From positions 310,001-374,000 of the forward strand of contig JAFCMP010000124.1 of assembly GCA_017506865.1 (NCBI GenBank): 64,000 nt of DNA, read 5' to 3'. Position numbers and translations under genes: made by a program. The DNA is from Tribonema minus (Eukaryota; Sar; Xanthophyceae; Tribonematales; Tribonemataceae). The first letter of the stretch is position 1, and the number at the start of each line of letters is the position of its first letter. Under the pieces are notes generated by a model that was given only the letters and a program-made list of their open reading frames with translations, was not told the DNA's origin and searched no databases. Positions 27,690 to 39,000 of the stretch are shown piece by piece.

Positions 27690-29690
27690 CGTGTTGAGGT
27701 TCTTGGTGCAAGCGTTTGGCATTGACGCCAAGGCATACAGTTGTATGAGAGCGTGGGCATGACTGGCGGCGGCGCGCGGCCGCGGCGGTGGCGGTTTGGT
27801 GAGTGCGCACAGCTTAAAGGCGAGGGTGACCTCATTGCATTCATGCAGGCCAGTTCAAGAGAGTACAGAAAGAGTCTGCCCATGCAAGCTACTATGGTAG
27901 CAGATCAAGTTGAAGTTTTAAGTGTGGAGTTTCTTGGTGCCAACATTTGCCATTGGCGCCAAGGCATACAGTTGTATGAGAGCGTGGGCATGACTGGCGG
28001 TGGCGCGCGGCGGCGGCGGCACTGTGGTGCGTGTGCACAGCTCAAAGACGAATTGACCTGATTGCGTTCATGCAAGCCAGTTGAAGAGAGTGCAGAAAGA
28101 GTCGCACAGCAGGTTGAAGTGTACGCTTTGAATGGATGCCAGCGTTTGCCATTGGCGCCACAGCATACAGTTATACACCACATGCTACAAAGGCACATGA
28201 ACAGCAGCATATCATTTTACTGCGGTGACTTCTCAGGTGAGTGTGGCTCTCTTAGACCCTCTTCTCTGTGCATGCACGTCACTCTTCAGGGCGTGCCGTG
28301 TCGCTCTGCATACAAGTCGTTCAGCAGGTCTACACGATTGCTAGCTGTCTGCTAAGGAAGGGAGGCACAGGATACAGCAGGCCTCTCAATGTGCAGACAT
28401 CTCATGTCATGATGCTGTGTCTCACGCAGGTACGGAGTCGGGCAGGCTGGCCAAGGCGGCCGCGGCGGTGCCGGCTGCGCAGCGGACCCCACTGGAGCAG
28501 AAACACGCCGGCCGCATCTTTGGCACCGCTGGGTCCGGCGGCAAGGATGCCTCCGCTGCAGGTGCGTGCAATTCATATCGACTGCTGCGCGTTCGGCTGT
28601 AGTCTCGGCGTGCATGCTGTCCGAACCATAATGATACCGTTTGCCATTGGCGCCAAGGCATACAGTTGTATGAGAGCGTGGGCATGACTGGCGGCGGCGC
28701 GCGTCGGCGGCGGTGGCGATTTGGTGAGTGCGCACAGCTTAAAGGCGAGGGTGACCTCATTGCGTTCATGCAAGCCAGTTCAAGAGAGTGCAGAAAGAGT
28801 GTGCGCATGCAAGCTATGGTAGCAGATCAAGTTGAAGTTTACATATTGCCTTTCTTGTTGAAGCGTTTGCCATTGGCGCCAAGGCATACAGTTGTATGAG
28901 AGCGTGGGCGTGACTGGCGGTGGCGCGCGGCGGCGGCGGCAGCACTTGGGTGCGTGTGTACAGCCCAACCACGAGATCGACCTCATTGCGTTTATGCGAG
29001 CCGGTTAAAGAGCATGCAGAAAGAGTCTGCAAATGTAGACAAGGTGGTTGTGGCAGTCTGCATGTGCTGGCGCATCGCTGCTGTTGATGAAGCTCACGTC
29101 GATACGCTAACACGGCTGCCACTGCTCCCCCCACCGTGCAGCTTGCAAGATCCGTATCGATGGCGAGCTGAAGACGCTGCCCAGCGCCAGCGACGCCAAC
29201 ACGATTCGCGGTGAGTGGGTTAGAATACGTGCGTGTGCACAGCTCAACGGCAACATTGTGATTGCGTTCATGCAAGCCAGTTCAAGAGAGTGCAGAAAGA
29301 GTGTGCGCATGCAAGCTATGGTAGCACATCAAGTTGAAGTTTACATATTGCCTTTCTTGTTGAAGCGTTTGCCATTGGCGCCAAGGCATACAGGTGTATG
29401 AGAGCGTGGGCATGACTGGCGGTGGCGCGCGCGCGGCGGCGGCGGCGGCACTTGGGTGCATGTGCACAGTTGAACGACAAAATTGACCTCATTGCGTTCA
29501 TGCAAGCCAGTTGAAGAGAGTGCAGAAAGAGTCAGCGCATGCAAGCTATGGTAGCAGATCAAGTTGAAGTTTACATGATGGAGTTTCTTGGTGCGAGCGT
29601 TTGCCATTGGCGCCAAGGCATACAGTTGTATGAGAGCGTGGGCATGACTGGCAGTGGCGCGCGGCGGCAGCTGTACAAGGTGCATGTTGA
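27690..29690. repeat. Minisatellite of about 230 bp, interrupted
   Basis: The anchor catacagttgtatgagagcg occurs at about 27733, 27964, 28658, 28885, 29388 (one change) and 29618. The spacing is 228-232 bp or a multiple (694, 503). Units also share catgcaagccagttcaagag. Two exons of a small gene interrupt the array. Confidence 0.85.
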
Positions 29691-31215
29691 CGGTGCAATG
29701 TGCCAACATGTTGATGGTGCGACCTGCCGACTAGGAGCTCAGTACCAACAGTTGGTTAGCGCCGCAGAGATGAGCACATGATGGCAATGGCGTTTCTGCG
29801 TAAATGGACATCACTGCTGGTTATGGCAACGCTCCACATTCATTTGTGGAGCTGGATTCACTAAGACCTCAAGCTTCTGATGCACATGGCGATCAGCGTT
29901 GCCGTTGACGCAAGGTGGCTGTTGGTGTACGTTGCATTGCGGTCGTGGCGCTTGGGTACAATGCCTGCCATGGAGCATGTGATGCCAACCCTTGCTTTGG
30001 TAAGCTGAGCAAAGATCAGCGTGAGCGATGCACTGTCACTGCGAACAGTAGCACAGAGCGAAGCAAAACATTTCACAACATGCGAGCGTTGATGGCTTAA
30101 CGAGCGCGAGCGCCGTGCGGCTGGTGCAGGGGTATTCCGTAGCTCGTCTGCGGTTGCATACAAATTGATTGCAGTCGGATGAATGGCTGGCTGTAGCACA
30201 CAACGGCGGCGCCAGATGTGTGGTGCATGGCTTCTTTGGTTTTGAATACTCAGTGGCGACGGCCTTCATGAATCACCGCTACAGCGGTTTTGGCGATGTA
30301 TGAAGTAGCTGGTAAGCTCATGCATAAGTGGCTTGACTTGTGGCCATTCAAACCATGATGACATCAGTTCTGCTATACTGATTGTAATCAATGCAAGCTT
30401 TCCCCAACACCAGTCACCAGCAGCTGCTGGAGTAGGTCCTCAGGTTGCCATTGGCACAATCGCCAATGCGCTATTGGTGTATGTTGCCTTACAATGGCTG
30501 GCAGGATGTCATGCTTACACAATCCCCAGCTTAAGGTGAGTGTGCCTGGCGCTGAGGGTTTATGATCAAACGCATACACTTTCTGATGCTGAAAGTGTGC
30601 TCGTCGTGGCGCGCCCACCGCTGCATGTGCACAACAATCTGCTGACCCACATAGCGACCTCAGGCACCATGCTGACATCACTGCCAGCACCTGACGTACT
30701 CCCCCCTTTGTCAACGCTGACAGGTAATCGTCGTTGAACGTCGAGTGCACTATCTCATTAGGCACCATGTAAAATGCACCACGACGTTCTTCTGTTGGCG
30801 TTGCTGGCTTGTAGGGCGGAAGGGGACAGAGCCGGGCAAGGTCACTAAAGGAGAAAACAAGAATGCAGAGAGGACTCCGGTGGACGACAGGGGACGCAAG
30901 CCCAGAGAGGGAGAGGAACTGGTGCCGATCTTTGTCAGGTGCCTCGGCGTCAGGAAGTCAGGGTGCCCAGGTCAATATGAGGGAGAGCGAAAACAGACAG
31001 TTAACTGGGACCACAGTCTGATCTTGAGGACTACCCACAATGCCCGTAACCCCAAGTGCAACGGCGCGTTTGAGGTGGACTGGGCCAAGACAAAGGAGCT
31101 GAACCCGGACATCAGTGAGGAGGACTGGGTCCGTCTGCAGACATTTAGAACAAGAGACAGGCGTGCATACCAGACGTGCGTGCTGATGGGCGGAGGGGCG
31201 GTGGTGGGAAGTTAG
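28430..31215 (+). CDS. Three-exon gene of unknown function inside the TIR element, 5' end not found
   Basis: Exons 28430-28561, 29142-29210 and 30815-31215 have good GT..AG borders (GCAG|GT, GCAG|CTT, GTAG|GGC and GCAG|GTGCGT, CGCG|GTGAGT). Their phases match: each internal junction leaves one base and takes two. The joined product includes TPLEQKHAGRIFGTAGSGGK, then KIRIDGELKTLPSASDANTI, then a basic part with VRCLGVRKSGCPGQYEG and NPKCNGAFEVDW, ending at TAG 31213-31215. The Cys pairs could bind zinc. I do not recognise a family. A first exon ending in phase 1 must lie upstream and was not identified. The frame after the TAG stays open for 126 codons up to a TGA, with Leu-rich low-complexity content. 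Confidence 0.5.
29211..30814. other. Intron-like stretch with minisatellite remainder
   Basis: Up to 29690 it is the 230-bp array. From 29700 to 30814 I see no convincing exon. Confidence 0.4.
30815..31215 (+). CDS. Last exon of the unknown three-exon gene
   Basis: 133 codons, Lys/Arg/Glu-rich at first, then with Cys and His positions (CLGVRKSGC, NWDHSLILRTTHN, NPKC) that faintly recall a zinc-binding or HNH-like fold. No firm call is possible. Confidence 0.5.
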
Positions 31216-32050
31216 TTGAAGGTTTGTGGACTGGTGTTTCGCAGCTTCGGACATATATTTGAACGGACATCACGAATATTGGTGACAGTGCGTGCACCCT
31301 GTGCCTTGCTACCAATGCTGCTGTCCTTGCCTATGTTATGCCTGCAAATGACGGCATTGGTGCTGCTGTACACACACACCGTGTCACTGTCCTTGCAAAA
31401 TTATAGGTTGTTGGCAGTTACCTTGGCCGCTGCGATGGGGGGTGTTCACATGTGTTGCATGTATGTTGCTGTCACGCTTCTGCCACTGCTGCCGTTGCGG
31501 TCAATGACTCGGTTGTCCTTTTTGCTGCTGGAGGTGTGTGTAGGGGGGGGGGGAGCCAAGGGCATGGCGTGTGCCCTAAGGTTCGCCTATACTTGAAGCT
31601 GCCACTCTTAGCACAAGATACTGGCGTGGGGAAAGTGTCAGGGTGCAGTGTGAGCTGTAGTATGATTGCAGCAGCAGCTTGAGTTGAGACTAGGTGTGTG
31701 AGGGGATCAAACAAGACGGTAGAGGTACTTGACATGACATGTAGTGAACGTAGTGTGCACCTCACTGTTGCTATCTCTTCCTGCTATGCTATCCACTCTG
31801 GCCAGGGTGGTGGTGGTGGATCTGCCTCCGTCCCCAGGCCAGCAGTTACTCTTGTCCAGATCAACCCCAGTCTAGAAAGTGAGACAAGAGGGTGGCGGCG
31901 AACAACCCCAAAGTCCACGTATATCAACATGAGAGCGTCATATACGAGACCACACGCACGTCCGACCACTGCATGTCAGCGCTCACATGTTCCAGAACAC
32001 ACAGCCATGCCACATGTTCCAGAACAATGATGATGTCAAGGCACCACTGC
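31216..32050. other. 3' flank of the three-exon gene up to the right TIR
   Basis: TG-rich sequence with a poly-G run at 31541-31550. No gene recognised beyond the in-frame extension noted for the preceding exon. Confidence 0.4.
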
Positions 32051-32214
32051 TTGCGAGATGGCCGTTGTGGCGGTTAGGGTTAGGGCCTGGATGGCTTGCC
32101 TTAGGGTTACATTAGGGCTTGGAGGGATGGCCCTAGTGGCAAAAGTGGTGCAATTTTGGCCACCTGGAAACAGGGTCCTTAAGGAGGGCGGAAAACGTCA
32201 CCCACTTTTATCTC
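32051..32214 (-). repeat. Right terminal inverted repeat
   Basis: Read on the minus strand it starts aaagtgggtgacgttttccg and follows the left end with substitutions and a roughly 40-bp insertion of TTAGGG-like sequence. Outside it lies a (tc)n run, which also flanks the tip of the second copy at 51080-51092. Confidence 0.7.
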
Positions 32215-32417
32215 TCTCTCTAATCCGCGGGGACAGCGCTGCTTGCGCAGCTCGAGGCACCTGTGATGGCGGCAGCACGTGAGGCGGCGGAAGCGGCGGT
32301 GGAAGCGCTGACGGCGACGGCGCGGCGCAGCGCTGGCAGCCTCCGCATCAGCGAAAAGTCGCGCACACGGTGCAGCGCGTGTGGCGCTGCGACATGTGCA
32401 TCAGGAGCACCACACGC

Positions 32418-32594
32418 TTCACATGCAGCCGAAACACGCGATTTGCGTCAGCCGCGGCGGCAGCGGCGGCGGTGGCGGCGGCACGCAGAACATGAGCTTC
32501 TTGATGTAAACTGCGGCCATTGACCAGTTTTGGCAGGCGGTGGCATCAGTCAACCCTCGCCTAAGAGTACTTTTGCAAATAAAGATGGCAGGTA
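32418..32594 (-). pseudogene. Distal part of a minus-strand ORF split by the non-LTR element
   Basis: If the retrotransposon and one target copy are removed, the minus-strand frame of 42304-42642 continues here as SVLPAIFICKSTLRRGLTDA and on to a TGA at about 32419-32421. The tail is Pro-rich. The product is not recognised, and the continuation could be chance in GC-rich DNA. Confidence 0.4.
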
Positions 32595-32617
32595 GTACAC
32601 TGATCGGGGACGCAAGG
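32595..32617. repeat. Left target-site duplication of the full-length non-LTR element
   Basis: gtacactgatcgggg then acgcaagg matches 42304-42325 with a single extra A. This fixes the 5' boundary of the element. Confidence 0.88.
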
Positions 32618-33280
32618 TTAGGAGGAGCCGCTGGCGGAGCGGCGGCGCGGAAGGCGAGGATGCACAGGGGACACTGAGGGCACAGCAGCACCGCACGCTC
32701 AACCTGTCAGCCTGGCTACAGCCCGAGGACTAGAGAGCGGATTTCGCTCCACCGCGGGCCTGTGGCGAACAAGGCCAGACACGCAGCGTGGGTCGCCGGT
32801 GACAGCAAGTAAGCCTCGCATTGATTTTGCTAAAGCTACCTACGCACACAGCGACATCGGCCGAAGCACAAGAAGGGCAAACTAAAAAAAAAAAAAGAAA
32901 ACATCAGACGATATCGCCGTCGACGGATCGGGAAGGGGGAACCTAGGGCACACTCTATCGCAGGACAGTAGATAGCAGCTCACCAGATTAAGGTTTGAAC
33001 GCTTGCTGACCAGCTTGATTTGCAGCCGCACAAGGGACCTCGCCTGGCAGAGACTGACTGCATTCAGCACACGCACAGACACGACAGGATCACGACACTG
33101 CAGCGGCAAGGACACGAATTGCACAGCATTGCATTCAACCTAGCTGCCTTGTGTTGGTCAGAGGCAGAGAGCTTGAGCACACCGACTCGTTCCACCACCG
33201 CTCGTTTCACGACGGCGGGAAAAGCACCTCACCAGATACACCAGAGCAGGGTGTGATCTTGAACTGGAAGTGGTATAGCT

Positions 33281-34087
33281 GTGCAGGGACGTGTTCGCGG
33301 TAGGCAGCCGCGCTTTCGAGATCGAGCCTGGGCCTTTTTTTTTTTCTTTTTTTATTTCTCTCGCCCCTCAAAGTCGCCTTTCAAAGCTATGGCCCTCCAC
33401 TGGCTTACCAGCCCTACCTCACGTGGGGAGGGGTCACCTCTGAAACGCAAACGGGGACAGCGCAACCACGGGCTGAATACTGGCTTGTGGTGGTGGCAGG
33501 TCAAAGCTGCACGCCAATCTGACACACGCCGCAGACGCCGCCATGGTGTTGGCCGTTGGGTACGCCTAGCGATACCGCCGCCGCCACCGATCCCGGGCCC
33601 GCCGCCAATCCCGGGCCCGCCGCCGATTCCGGGCCCGCCGCCGATCCCGGGCCCGCCGCCGATACCGGGCCCGCCACCGATCCCGGGCCCGCCGCCGATA
33701 CCGGGCCCGCCGCCGATCCCGGGTCCGCCACCGATTCCGGGCCCGCCGCCGATACCCGGCCCGCCACCACCTCAGCTGATGGCCCAGAGCTCTAGACCGC
33801 GGCCGATGCCAGAGGTGCCAGTGTGCAGTCAGGTTGCAGAGCTGTGCAGAAGCATGCGCAGACTACACTTGTCGTCAGCCGACTCGGACGAGCCTCAGGG
33901 CAGTGGCAGCCATGCGCACGTCAAGAAGCGCCGCCGCCATCTGACCAGCCCAGGTGCCAGTAATCACTGTAACAGGGGATGCTCACAGACGAAGCGCCCG
34001 CGGCATCAGCCTGCCAGTGACTCGGAGTCTCAAGCGGCGAGTTTACGGGAGGCACTGCCGCCAACAGCGATAATTGTACTGAGCTAG
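33281..34087 (+). CDS. Retrotransposon ORF1, first segment, with PPPIPG repeats
   Basis: The open frame begins near 33281 (GTG). The first ATG is at 33389. After a basic N-terminus come about twelve PPPIPG units (33577-33775), then a Ser/Arg-rich part with basic clusters (KKRRRH, KRPRHQ). It ends in TAG at 34085-34087, and the same frame stays open for another 656 codons. It is probably the RNA-binding ORF1 protein. The repeat could be a flexible spacer. Confidence 0.65.
   Translation: MQGRVRGRQPRFRDRAWAFFFFFFYFSRPSKSPFKAMALHWLTSPTSRGEGSPLKRKRGQRNHGLNTGLWWWQVKAARQSDTRRRRRHGVGRWVRLAIPPPPPIPGPPPIPGPPPIPGPPPIPGPPPIPGPPPIPGPPPIPGPPPIPGPPPIPGPPPIPGPPPPQLMAQSSRPRPMPEVPVCSQVAELCRSMRRLHLSSADSDEPQGSGSHAHVKKRRRHLTSPGASNHCNRGCSQTKRPRHQPASDSESQAASLREALPPTAIIVLS
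33577..33775 (+). repeat. 18-bp coding minisatellite (PPPIPG)n
   Basis: About eleven units of ccgccgatcccgggcccg with synonymous changes. The units vary mainly at third positions. Confidence 0.95.
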
Positions 34088-36058
34088 GTGGTACTACCGC
34101 CACCAGCGGCAAGTACACGCCGTCGGGCGACACTGCCGCCGGATCCACCAGTAGCGACAACGCCAATGCCAAAACGACGATCGCGGCGGAAAACGCCTTT
34201 AGTGACGGCTGCCACTGCCGCACCAGCGGCGGGGCCCGCACCGGCCAACCCGGTGGTTGCACAGCCACGGACGACTGTCACAGCCGCCGCTGCATGCGGT
34301 CGCAAGGTTACCTCCGACTTAACGGCGGCGGCAACGCCACGTGCGGCAGACATGGTGCCAAAACCACCGGCAGCCGCTGCCGCATCAGATGGCCAACGCG
34401 GGGCAGCTGCATCCCGGCGGGGTCGGCGCCACGGCGCCAACGCTGGGCCGCCCCTGGGCCGCCTCGGAAGCATTGGCAGCATCAACCGCCCAGAGTCGCC
34501 GTGTGGCAAACTGAGTGCGCTGGCAAAGGCGGTCACCATGACCGTGCCCGTAGCGATGGAAGTTGGCGAACCTACCAGTGGGCCAGCGGGTCACCAGAGA
34601 CGGATCACGTCGCGGCCTTCGCAGCCAGCTAGCAGCGGCGCCTCTCCCCAGTGGCATCCCGGTCCTCAGCCGATGGAGGTCACCGCAGCGGCAACCCCAT
34701 GTGCTGCAGACATGGTGACAACAGCACCAGCGGCCGCTGCTGCACCGGGCGGCGAACGTGGGGCGGCTGCACCCCGGCGGGGTCGGCGCCGCGCCAGCGC
34801 CCAAAGCACTGGCAGCGTCACCCGCCCAGAGCCACAGTCTGGCGGTGCGCTGGCAAAGCCGGTCACCGTGACCATGCCTGTACCGATGGAAGTTGGCGAA
34901 CCTGGGCCGGCGGGTCACCAGAGACAAATCACGTCCCGGTCTTTGCAGCCAGCTGGCAGCGGCGCCTCTCTGTCAGGCGGCAGCGTCACCTCTGACGGTA
35001 ACAGTCGCAACGGGCACCCAATATCCGGCATCACCGCTAGGACAGATCTGGCGCCCGCCAAGATACACGCTGCCAACCGGAAGGTCAATATCCCGGGGCT
35101 GGACTGCCGCATGTGCGACAAGTTCATAGTGCGAGCAAATCCTCGCGCCCTGGACAAGAATTGCCCAGCGGCACACGCATGTGCACACCAGCGCACGCGC
35201 CACACAGGGAAAGGGAAGCAATTTGCAGAACTGCATGTTCAGCTTTTCCTAGACCACCGACCAATATGCGGCGGCCTGGAGCAGGTCCGCGATGGGTGCG
35301 GCAACCTCTTCATCAGACGCACAGCAGCAAGCGCCACGACACCATCTGGTGATGTAGGGGCCCTGGACCAGTGCGACGTGTGGCGCTGCGCCGACTGCCT
35401 CGCAGGCCCGGTCGCCGCGACAGCATGCACACTGTCAGGCTGTGACCGTGCATCAGGGCATGATCACATTGCTGACATACACACCCGACCAACGACATGC
35501 GCGGCGGCAGCGGGTGGTGCAGCTGTTGGTGGGGGGAATAGCCTGAAGCCAACAGCCGCGCTGCTCGCCGCCGCTAGCAAATGTGGTCCCACACGCAAAA
35601 TCCTCGGATGCGAGCACCTGGGGGTGGACCCCAGGCAAGCCCATGCATCTACGTTGGACGGTGTGGCAGTTGCGCCGCTGCCGAGACTGACCCGGAGCAG
35701 CACAATGGGTGTGCTGCCTGGCGAAAGTCGTGCTAGCGATAGCGGCGCAACGATGTCAAGCAACGATCGTGTGCCCAGCACACCTGGCAGTGCAGCAGCT
35801 GCTGTCGCAGCGGGCGCTCAGTCTAGCGAATGCCCCAGGGACCCGACGGGATCTCACTGGCAAGGCTTGCTGGGGGCGGCTGGCGCACTCGCGCGCAGGG
35901 TACGTGCACTGGCCCTTGCCCCCAATCGGGCACGCGTCACGGTGCTTTGCGCTTGGCCGACGGGTACCAAGCTTGAACCCTGCCGCACGTCACGCCGACT
36001 GCACGCGCCAGCAACACAGACCCTGCTGGGCCGGACTCCCTGCGCACCGCGCTGGTGA
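34088..36058 (+). CDS. Retrotransposon ORF1, second segment, Cys/His-rich C-terminus
   Basis: 656 codons in the same frame as 33281-34087, directly after its TAG. The middle is Ala/Pro/Arg-rich and contains an imperfect tandem duplication of about 100 residues (34326-34640 and 34683-34970; both with MEVGEP, then GPAGHQR and ITSR). The C-terminal half has CRMCDKFIV, HACAHQRTRHTGKGKQ, CDVWRCADC and CTLSGCDRASGHDH, likely zinc-binding modules. The TGA stop at 36056 overlaps the start region of ORF2 (GTGA), and the first ORF2 ATG is five bases after it. Confidence 0.7.
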   Translation: MVLPPPAASTRRRATLPPDPPVATTPMPKRRSRRKTPLVTAATAAPAAGPAPANPVVAQPRTTVTAAAACGRKVTSDLTAAATPRAADMVPKPPAAAAASDGQRGAAASRRGRRHGANAGPPLGRLGSIGSINRPESPCGKLSALAKAVTMTVPVAMEVGEPTSGPAGHQRRITSRPSQPASSGASPQWHPGPQPMEVTAAATPCAADMVTTAPAAAAAPGGERGAAAPRRGRRRASAQSTGSVTRPEPQSGGALAKPVTVTMPVPMEVGEPGPAGHQRQITSRSLQPAGSGASLSGGSVTSDGNSRNGHPISGITARTDLAPAKIHAANRKVNIPGLDCRMCDKFIVRANPRALDKNCPAAHACAHQRTRHTGKGKQFAELHVQLFLDHRPICGGLEQVRDGCGNLFIRRTAASATTPSGDVGALDQCDVWRCADCLAGPVAATACTLSGCDRASGHDHIADIHTRPTTCAAAAGGAAVGGGNSLKPTAALLAAASKCGPTRKILGCEHLGVDPRQAHASTLDGVAVAPLPRLTRSSTMGVLPGESRASDSGATMSSNDRVPSTPGSAAAAVAAGAQSSECPRDPTGSHWQGLLGAAGALARRVRALALAPNRARVTVLCAWPTGTKLEPCRTSRRLHAPATQTLLGRTPCAPRW

Positions 36059-39000
36059 ATCAGATGCATGACCTGACGGTCACGTTCAGCTTGCTCTCCC
36101 TCCGAGAAGAGGGTAACGACCTGGCAGCGGTGTTTGACCAACTCTCCCTTAGGGAACCGGTCGTTGCCAGGTCGCCTCGCCAGCCAGCCGGGAAACATGG
36201 CGAGTCAGACGTAACGCAGGCCGGTGATAACAGCACCCACGCAACAATGACCGAGACAGCATCTGTCACGGCTATGGTTGCCAGTGGAAAGCGCAGTCGA
36301 CGCAGAGGTAAACACAGACGGCGGACGCAGGAGCGACAGGCCCAGTGCGACAATTCTCCTGCACCCCTAGGGCAGCTGGCACCAGCCACCACACCGCCAA
36401 GGGGCGGTGCCTCTGCCCCCTCAGCACCAATATCCGGGCCGGCGAAGGTCACCACCGTGACGGTGGCGACCCGGATACCCTCAACCGTGTGCCATACAGT
36501 CACCGTGGAGGAGCAGCAAGACGCGCTGGCAAAAGCCACCAACTATGGTTTTTCCACTTGGCACACGGGCCTGCAGGCACTCCACAAACAGGCGCTTGGG
36601 GAAAACACAGCGACGCTAGCACGTGGTGGGGAGCTTCGCCCCGTGAGCAACGTGGGCAACGGCAACTGCCTGATTCATACAGCTCTACACGGCATAGGCA
36701 GCGTCGCAGTTGAGCACGGACTGCCGGCCCCAGCGCTGGTGATTGCCATGCGAGAGGCACTGCTGGACGGGATGGTGGCATACGTCACGCAGGGGGCGGG
36801 CAAACAAGGGGCCAGCATGTCATCGATGCGTCAACTGACCGCGCATGCCGCAGCCCAACCTGCGTGTACACGTGAACAATTCGACACGTACGGGACACGC
36901 GCTCGCTGCCTCGCAATCGAGTACGGCACAAATGAAACGGATAGCAAGGACAGCGGGCACACGCTCCTGCTGCAACGCCTACAGGAAGAGGGCGTGTGGG
37001 GACGGCCCCTCGGTTTGTCTGTGTGGGCCATTGTTGCAGCGGTCTACGCGGTCTCGGTGACGGTGTGGCAGGCCAAGCCTCAGGCCACTGGCAGCACGCA
37101 AAAATCAACAGGGCTGGTGCTGGCACAACTGATGGGGCTGCCAGCGGTATTCGCACCGGCGACTCCAGCTCAGCCTGACTGCCATCTGGATGTGCTGTGG
37201 ACGCCGCCTGGGCTATATACAAATGTGGGACACTTTGAACTGCTTGTCGCCCCTGCGGCAGCTCCGCCCTTGCCAACCACTATGACAGCGTCGGCGACCA
37301 CTCAAGCTGACAGCACCCACATCACGGCTCCGAGTCGGACACAGCCCCGTACTGCGCTGCAGTTGCCACAGCAGCCTGAGCCACTGAGGTGTCCACTATG
37401 CACACTGGCATTTTGGCAGCTTGGTCAGAAAGAGGACAGCAAACAGCGAGGCAAACTGTCAGCTGCGAGCCGCATGGCACCGGTAGTGGCCCACTTCAAC
37501 GGTGGTAGCTGCACGAGGTCGATGCTGAACCCTGAGGCGAGCACATCACACTGTCAGCAAAATCCGGCGGCAGCATACGCCAAGGGCATCCGGCAGCAGG
37601 TTGATCACGACCCATCCGGTGACCGTGCCCCTTCAGGCAGCAGTACCTGCAGCACTGGGGCACACCATGCCAAGCATGTGCAGGAGATGAGCACCATGTA
37701 TGGTTGCACGGCAGAAGACTTCCTACGGGCGGTAAGGAAGCTGAGTGCATGCACAGGTGCCTGCGGCCTGGTCCATATGTCAGCCAGCGCGGGGCAGAGG
37801 CAATGCGCGCTGACCTCGCCATGCCACACGTGTCGACGGAATGGAAGCGCCCCCACGCGCGCACGCCCGGCAGTACCCCCGGGCCAGTCCGAGGGCGGGG
37901 GTGCGGGTAGCGACGGCGCGGCCGCGGCGGCGGGGGCTGCCGCAGCGACACCTCCAAAACTACCGGCGGTGCCGGCTAGTGGCGCTGCCAACTCAAAGTC
38001 TAGCAAGAAACGCCCGGCGGCCACGGCAACCGGCGCGCAACGCCGGCGCCGAACGGCAGCTGCTGCGGCACCGCCTAGCAGCGCCGGCAGCCGCACTCAG
38101 TCTGACAGCCTGAGGCTGCAGGACAGCAGCCCCCCCCACGGGACGGCCGTGGGATGGGCGGACATGGACGTGGACCCGCCGGACGATGCCGCGTCACCGC
38201 CCCCCCCGACCACCACCACCAGTGGCAGGCCCTCAAAGCCCCAGGCACGAGCATCCCTGGCTTGGGACCTCTCGACGCCCTCGGTCGTCCACGCACTTGA
38301 CCAGACCAATGAGGCGGATCTACTGCTGCTGCGGTTCACCACGACTGCCAACCCCTTCCGCACTCAGCTGCAGTGCACCCAGTGGGCACGGCTAGTGGAG
38401 CACGCCACACGACTACTGGCGGACGCCACAGACAGTGCACGTGAGGCGGCACGGGTGCGCCTCCACCATGGTGCCGGGGCGTTTGCTCATCAGGTTTCTC
38501 AGACTCTAGTGCAGCGCGGCTACAGGCTGCTGCACCTGCTAGCAGCGATGGCCTTTGGTAGGCAACCGGAGGGAACCGGTATGCCGCCTGCGGCCCGGCT
38601 GGCAGCGTTGCTGTCTGGCGACTTCGCGGAGCTACTGAGAAAGACGCTGTCAGCAGCAGCGGCGCTGCGGGCCCCCAAACCAAACAACGCAGCTATGGCG
38701 TCGGCACAAACGAACTTCGATGCCGACTGGACGGAGGCTGACTCCAGGCAGCAAACAGCATGCGCTGCCCTCTCAGGCAAGCGACGGGGGGTAGGCTTGG
38801 CTGCCGCACGACTAGAGGCGCGTGAAGCATGCGCCCCAGCAGACGAGGTCACGGCACAGGTGCTGGCAGCAAAGCACCCTGAAACTGGCACCCGGCCGGG
38901 GGTAGTCGATACGCCAATGGAGCAAGTGCGCGGCCTGGTACGCGACGCCCGGCGGCACTGCTTACACAGCGCAGGGGTGGCAACGACCACCGGGCCAGCT

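Larger units (their letters stand above)
22684..32214 (+). mobile_element. 9.5-kb terminal-inverted-repeat element carrying a polymerase-like/helicase/HNH gene
   Basis: The left end (22684-22796) and the reverse complement of the right end (32051-32214) start alike: aaagtgggtgacgtttt, then [t/c]cgccctc. They stay similar through ggccaaa, cctaaccctaaccgcc and acggcca. The right end has an extra 40 bp of telomere-like sequence. The same end occurs at 51093. Inside are the helicase gene (22952-27683), a minisatellite and a small spliced gene (28430-31215). I find no target-site duplication. No integrase, capsid, packaging ATPase or HUH motif is visible, so I do not assign it to Polintons or Helitrons. 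Confidence 0.7.

Noticed and set aside
31216..31596. A separate 126-codon gene after the TAG of the three-exon gene
   Set aside because: It is Leu/Val/Met-rich and low in complexity, with no ATG at its start. It is more likely an open 3' UTR frame, noted only as a possible readthrough extension.
22684..32214. Helitron or Polinton assignment for the TIR element
   Set aside because: No HUH Rep motif and no Helitron-type ends, and no integrase, capsid or packaging genes were seen. The element has TIRs, which also argues against Helitron.
33577..33775. A collagen-like gene suggested by GP-rich repeats, and the matching Ala/Gly repeats on the other strand
   Set aside because: It is a minisatellite within ORF1 of the retrotransposon. 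The reverse-strand frames are shadows.
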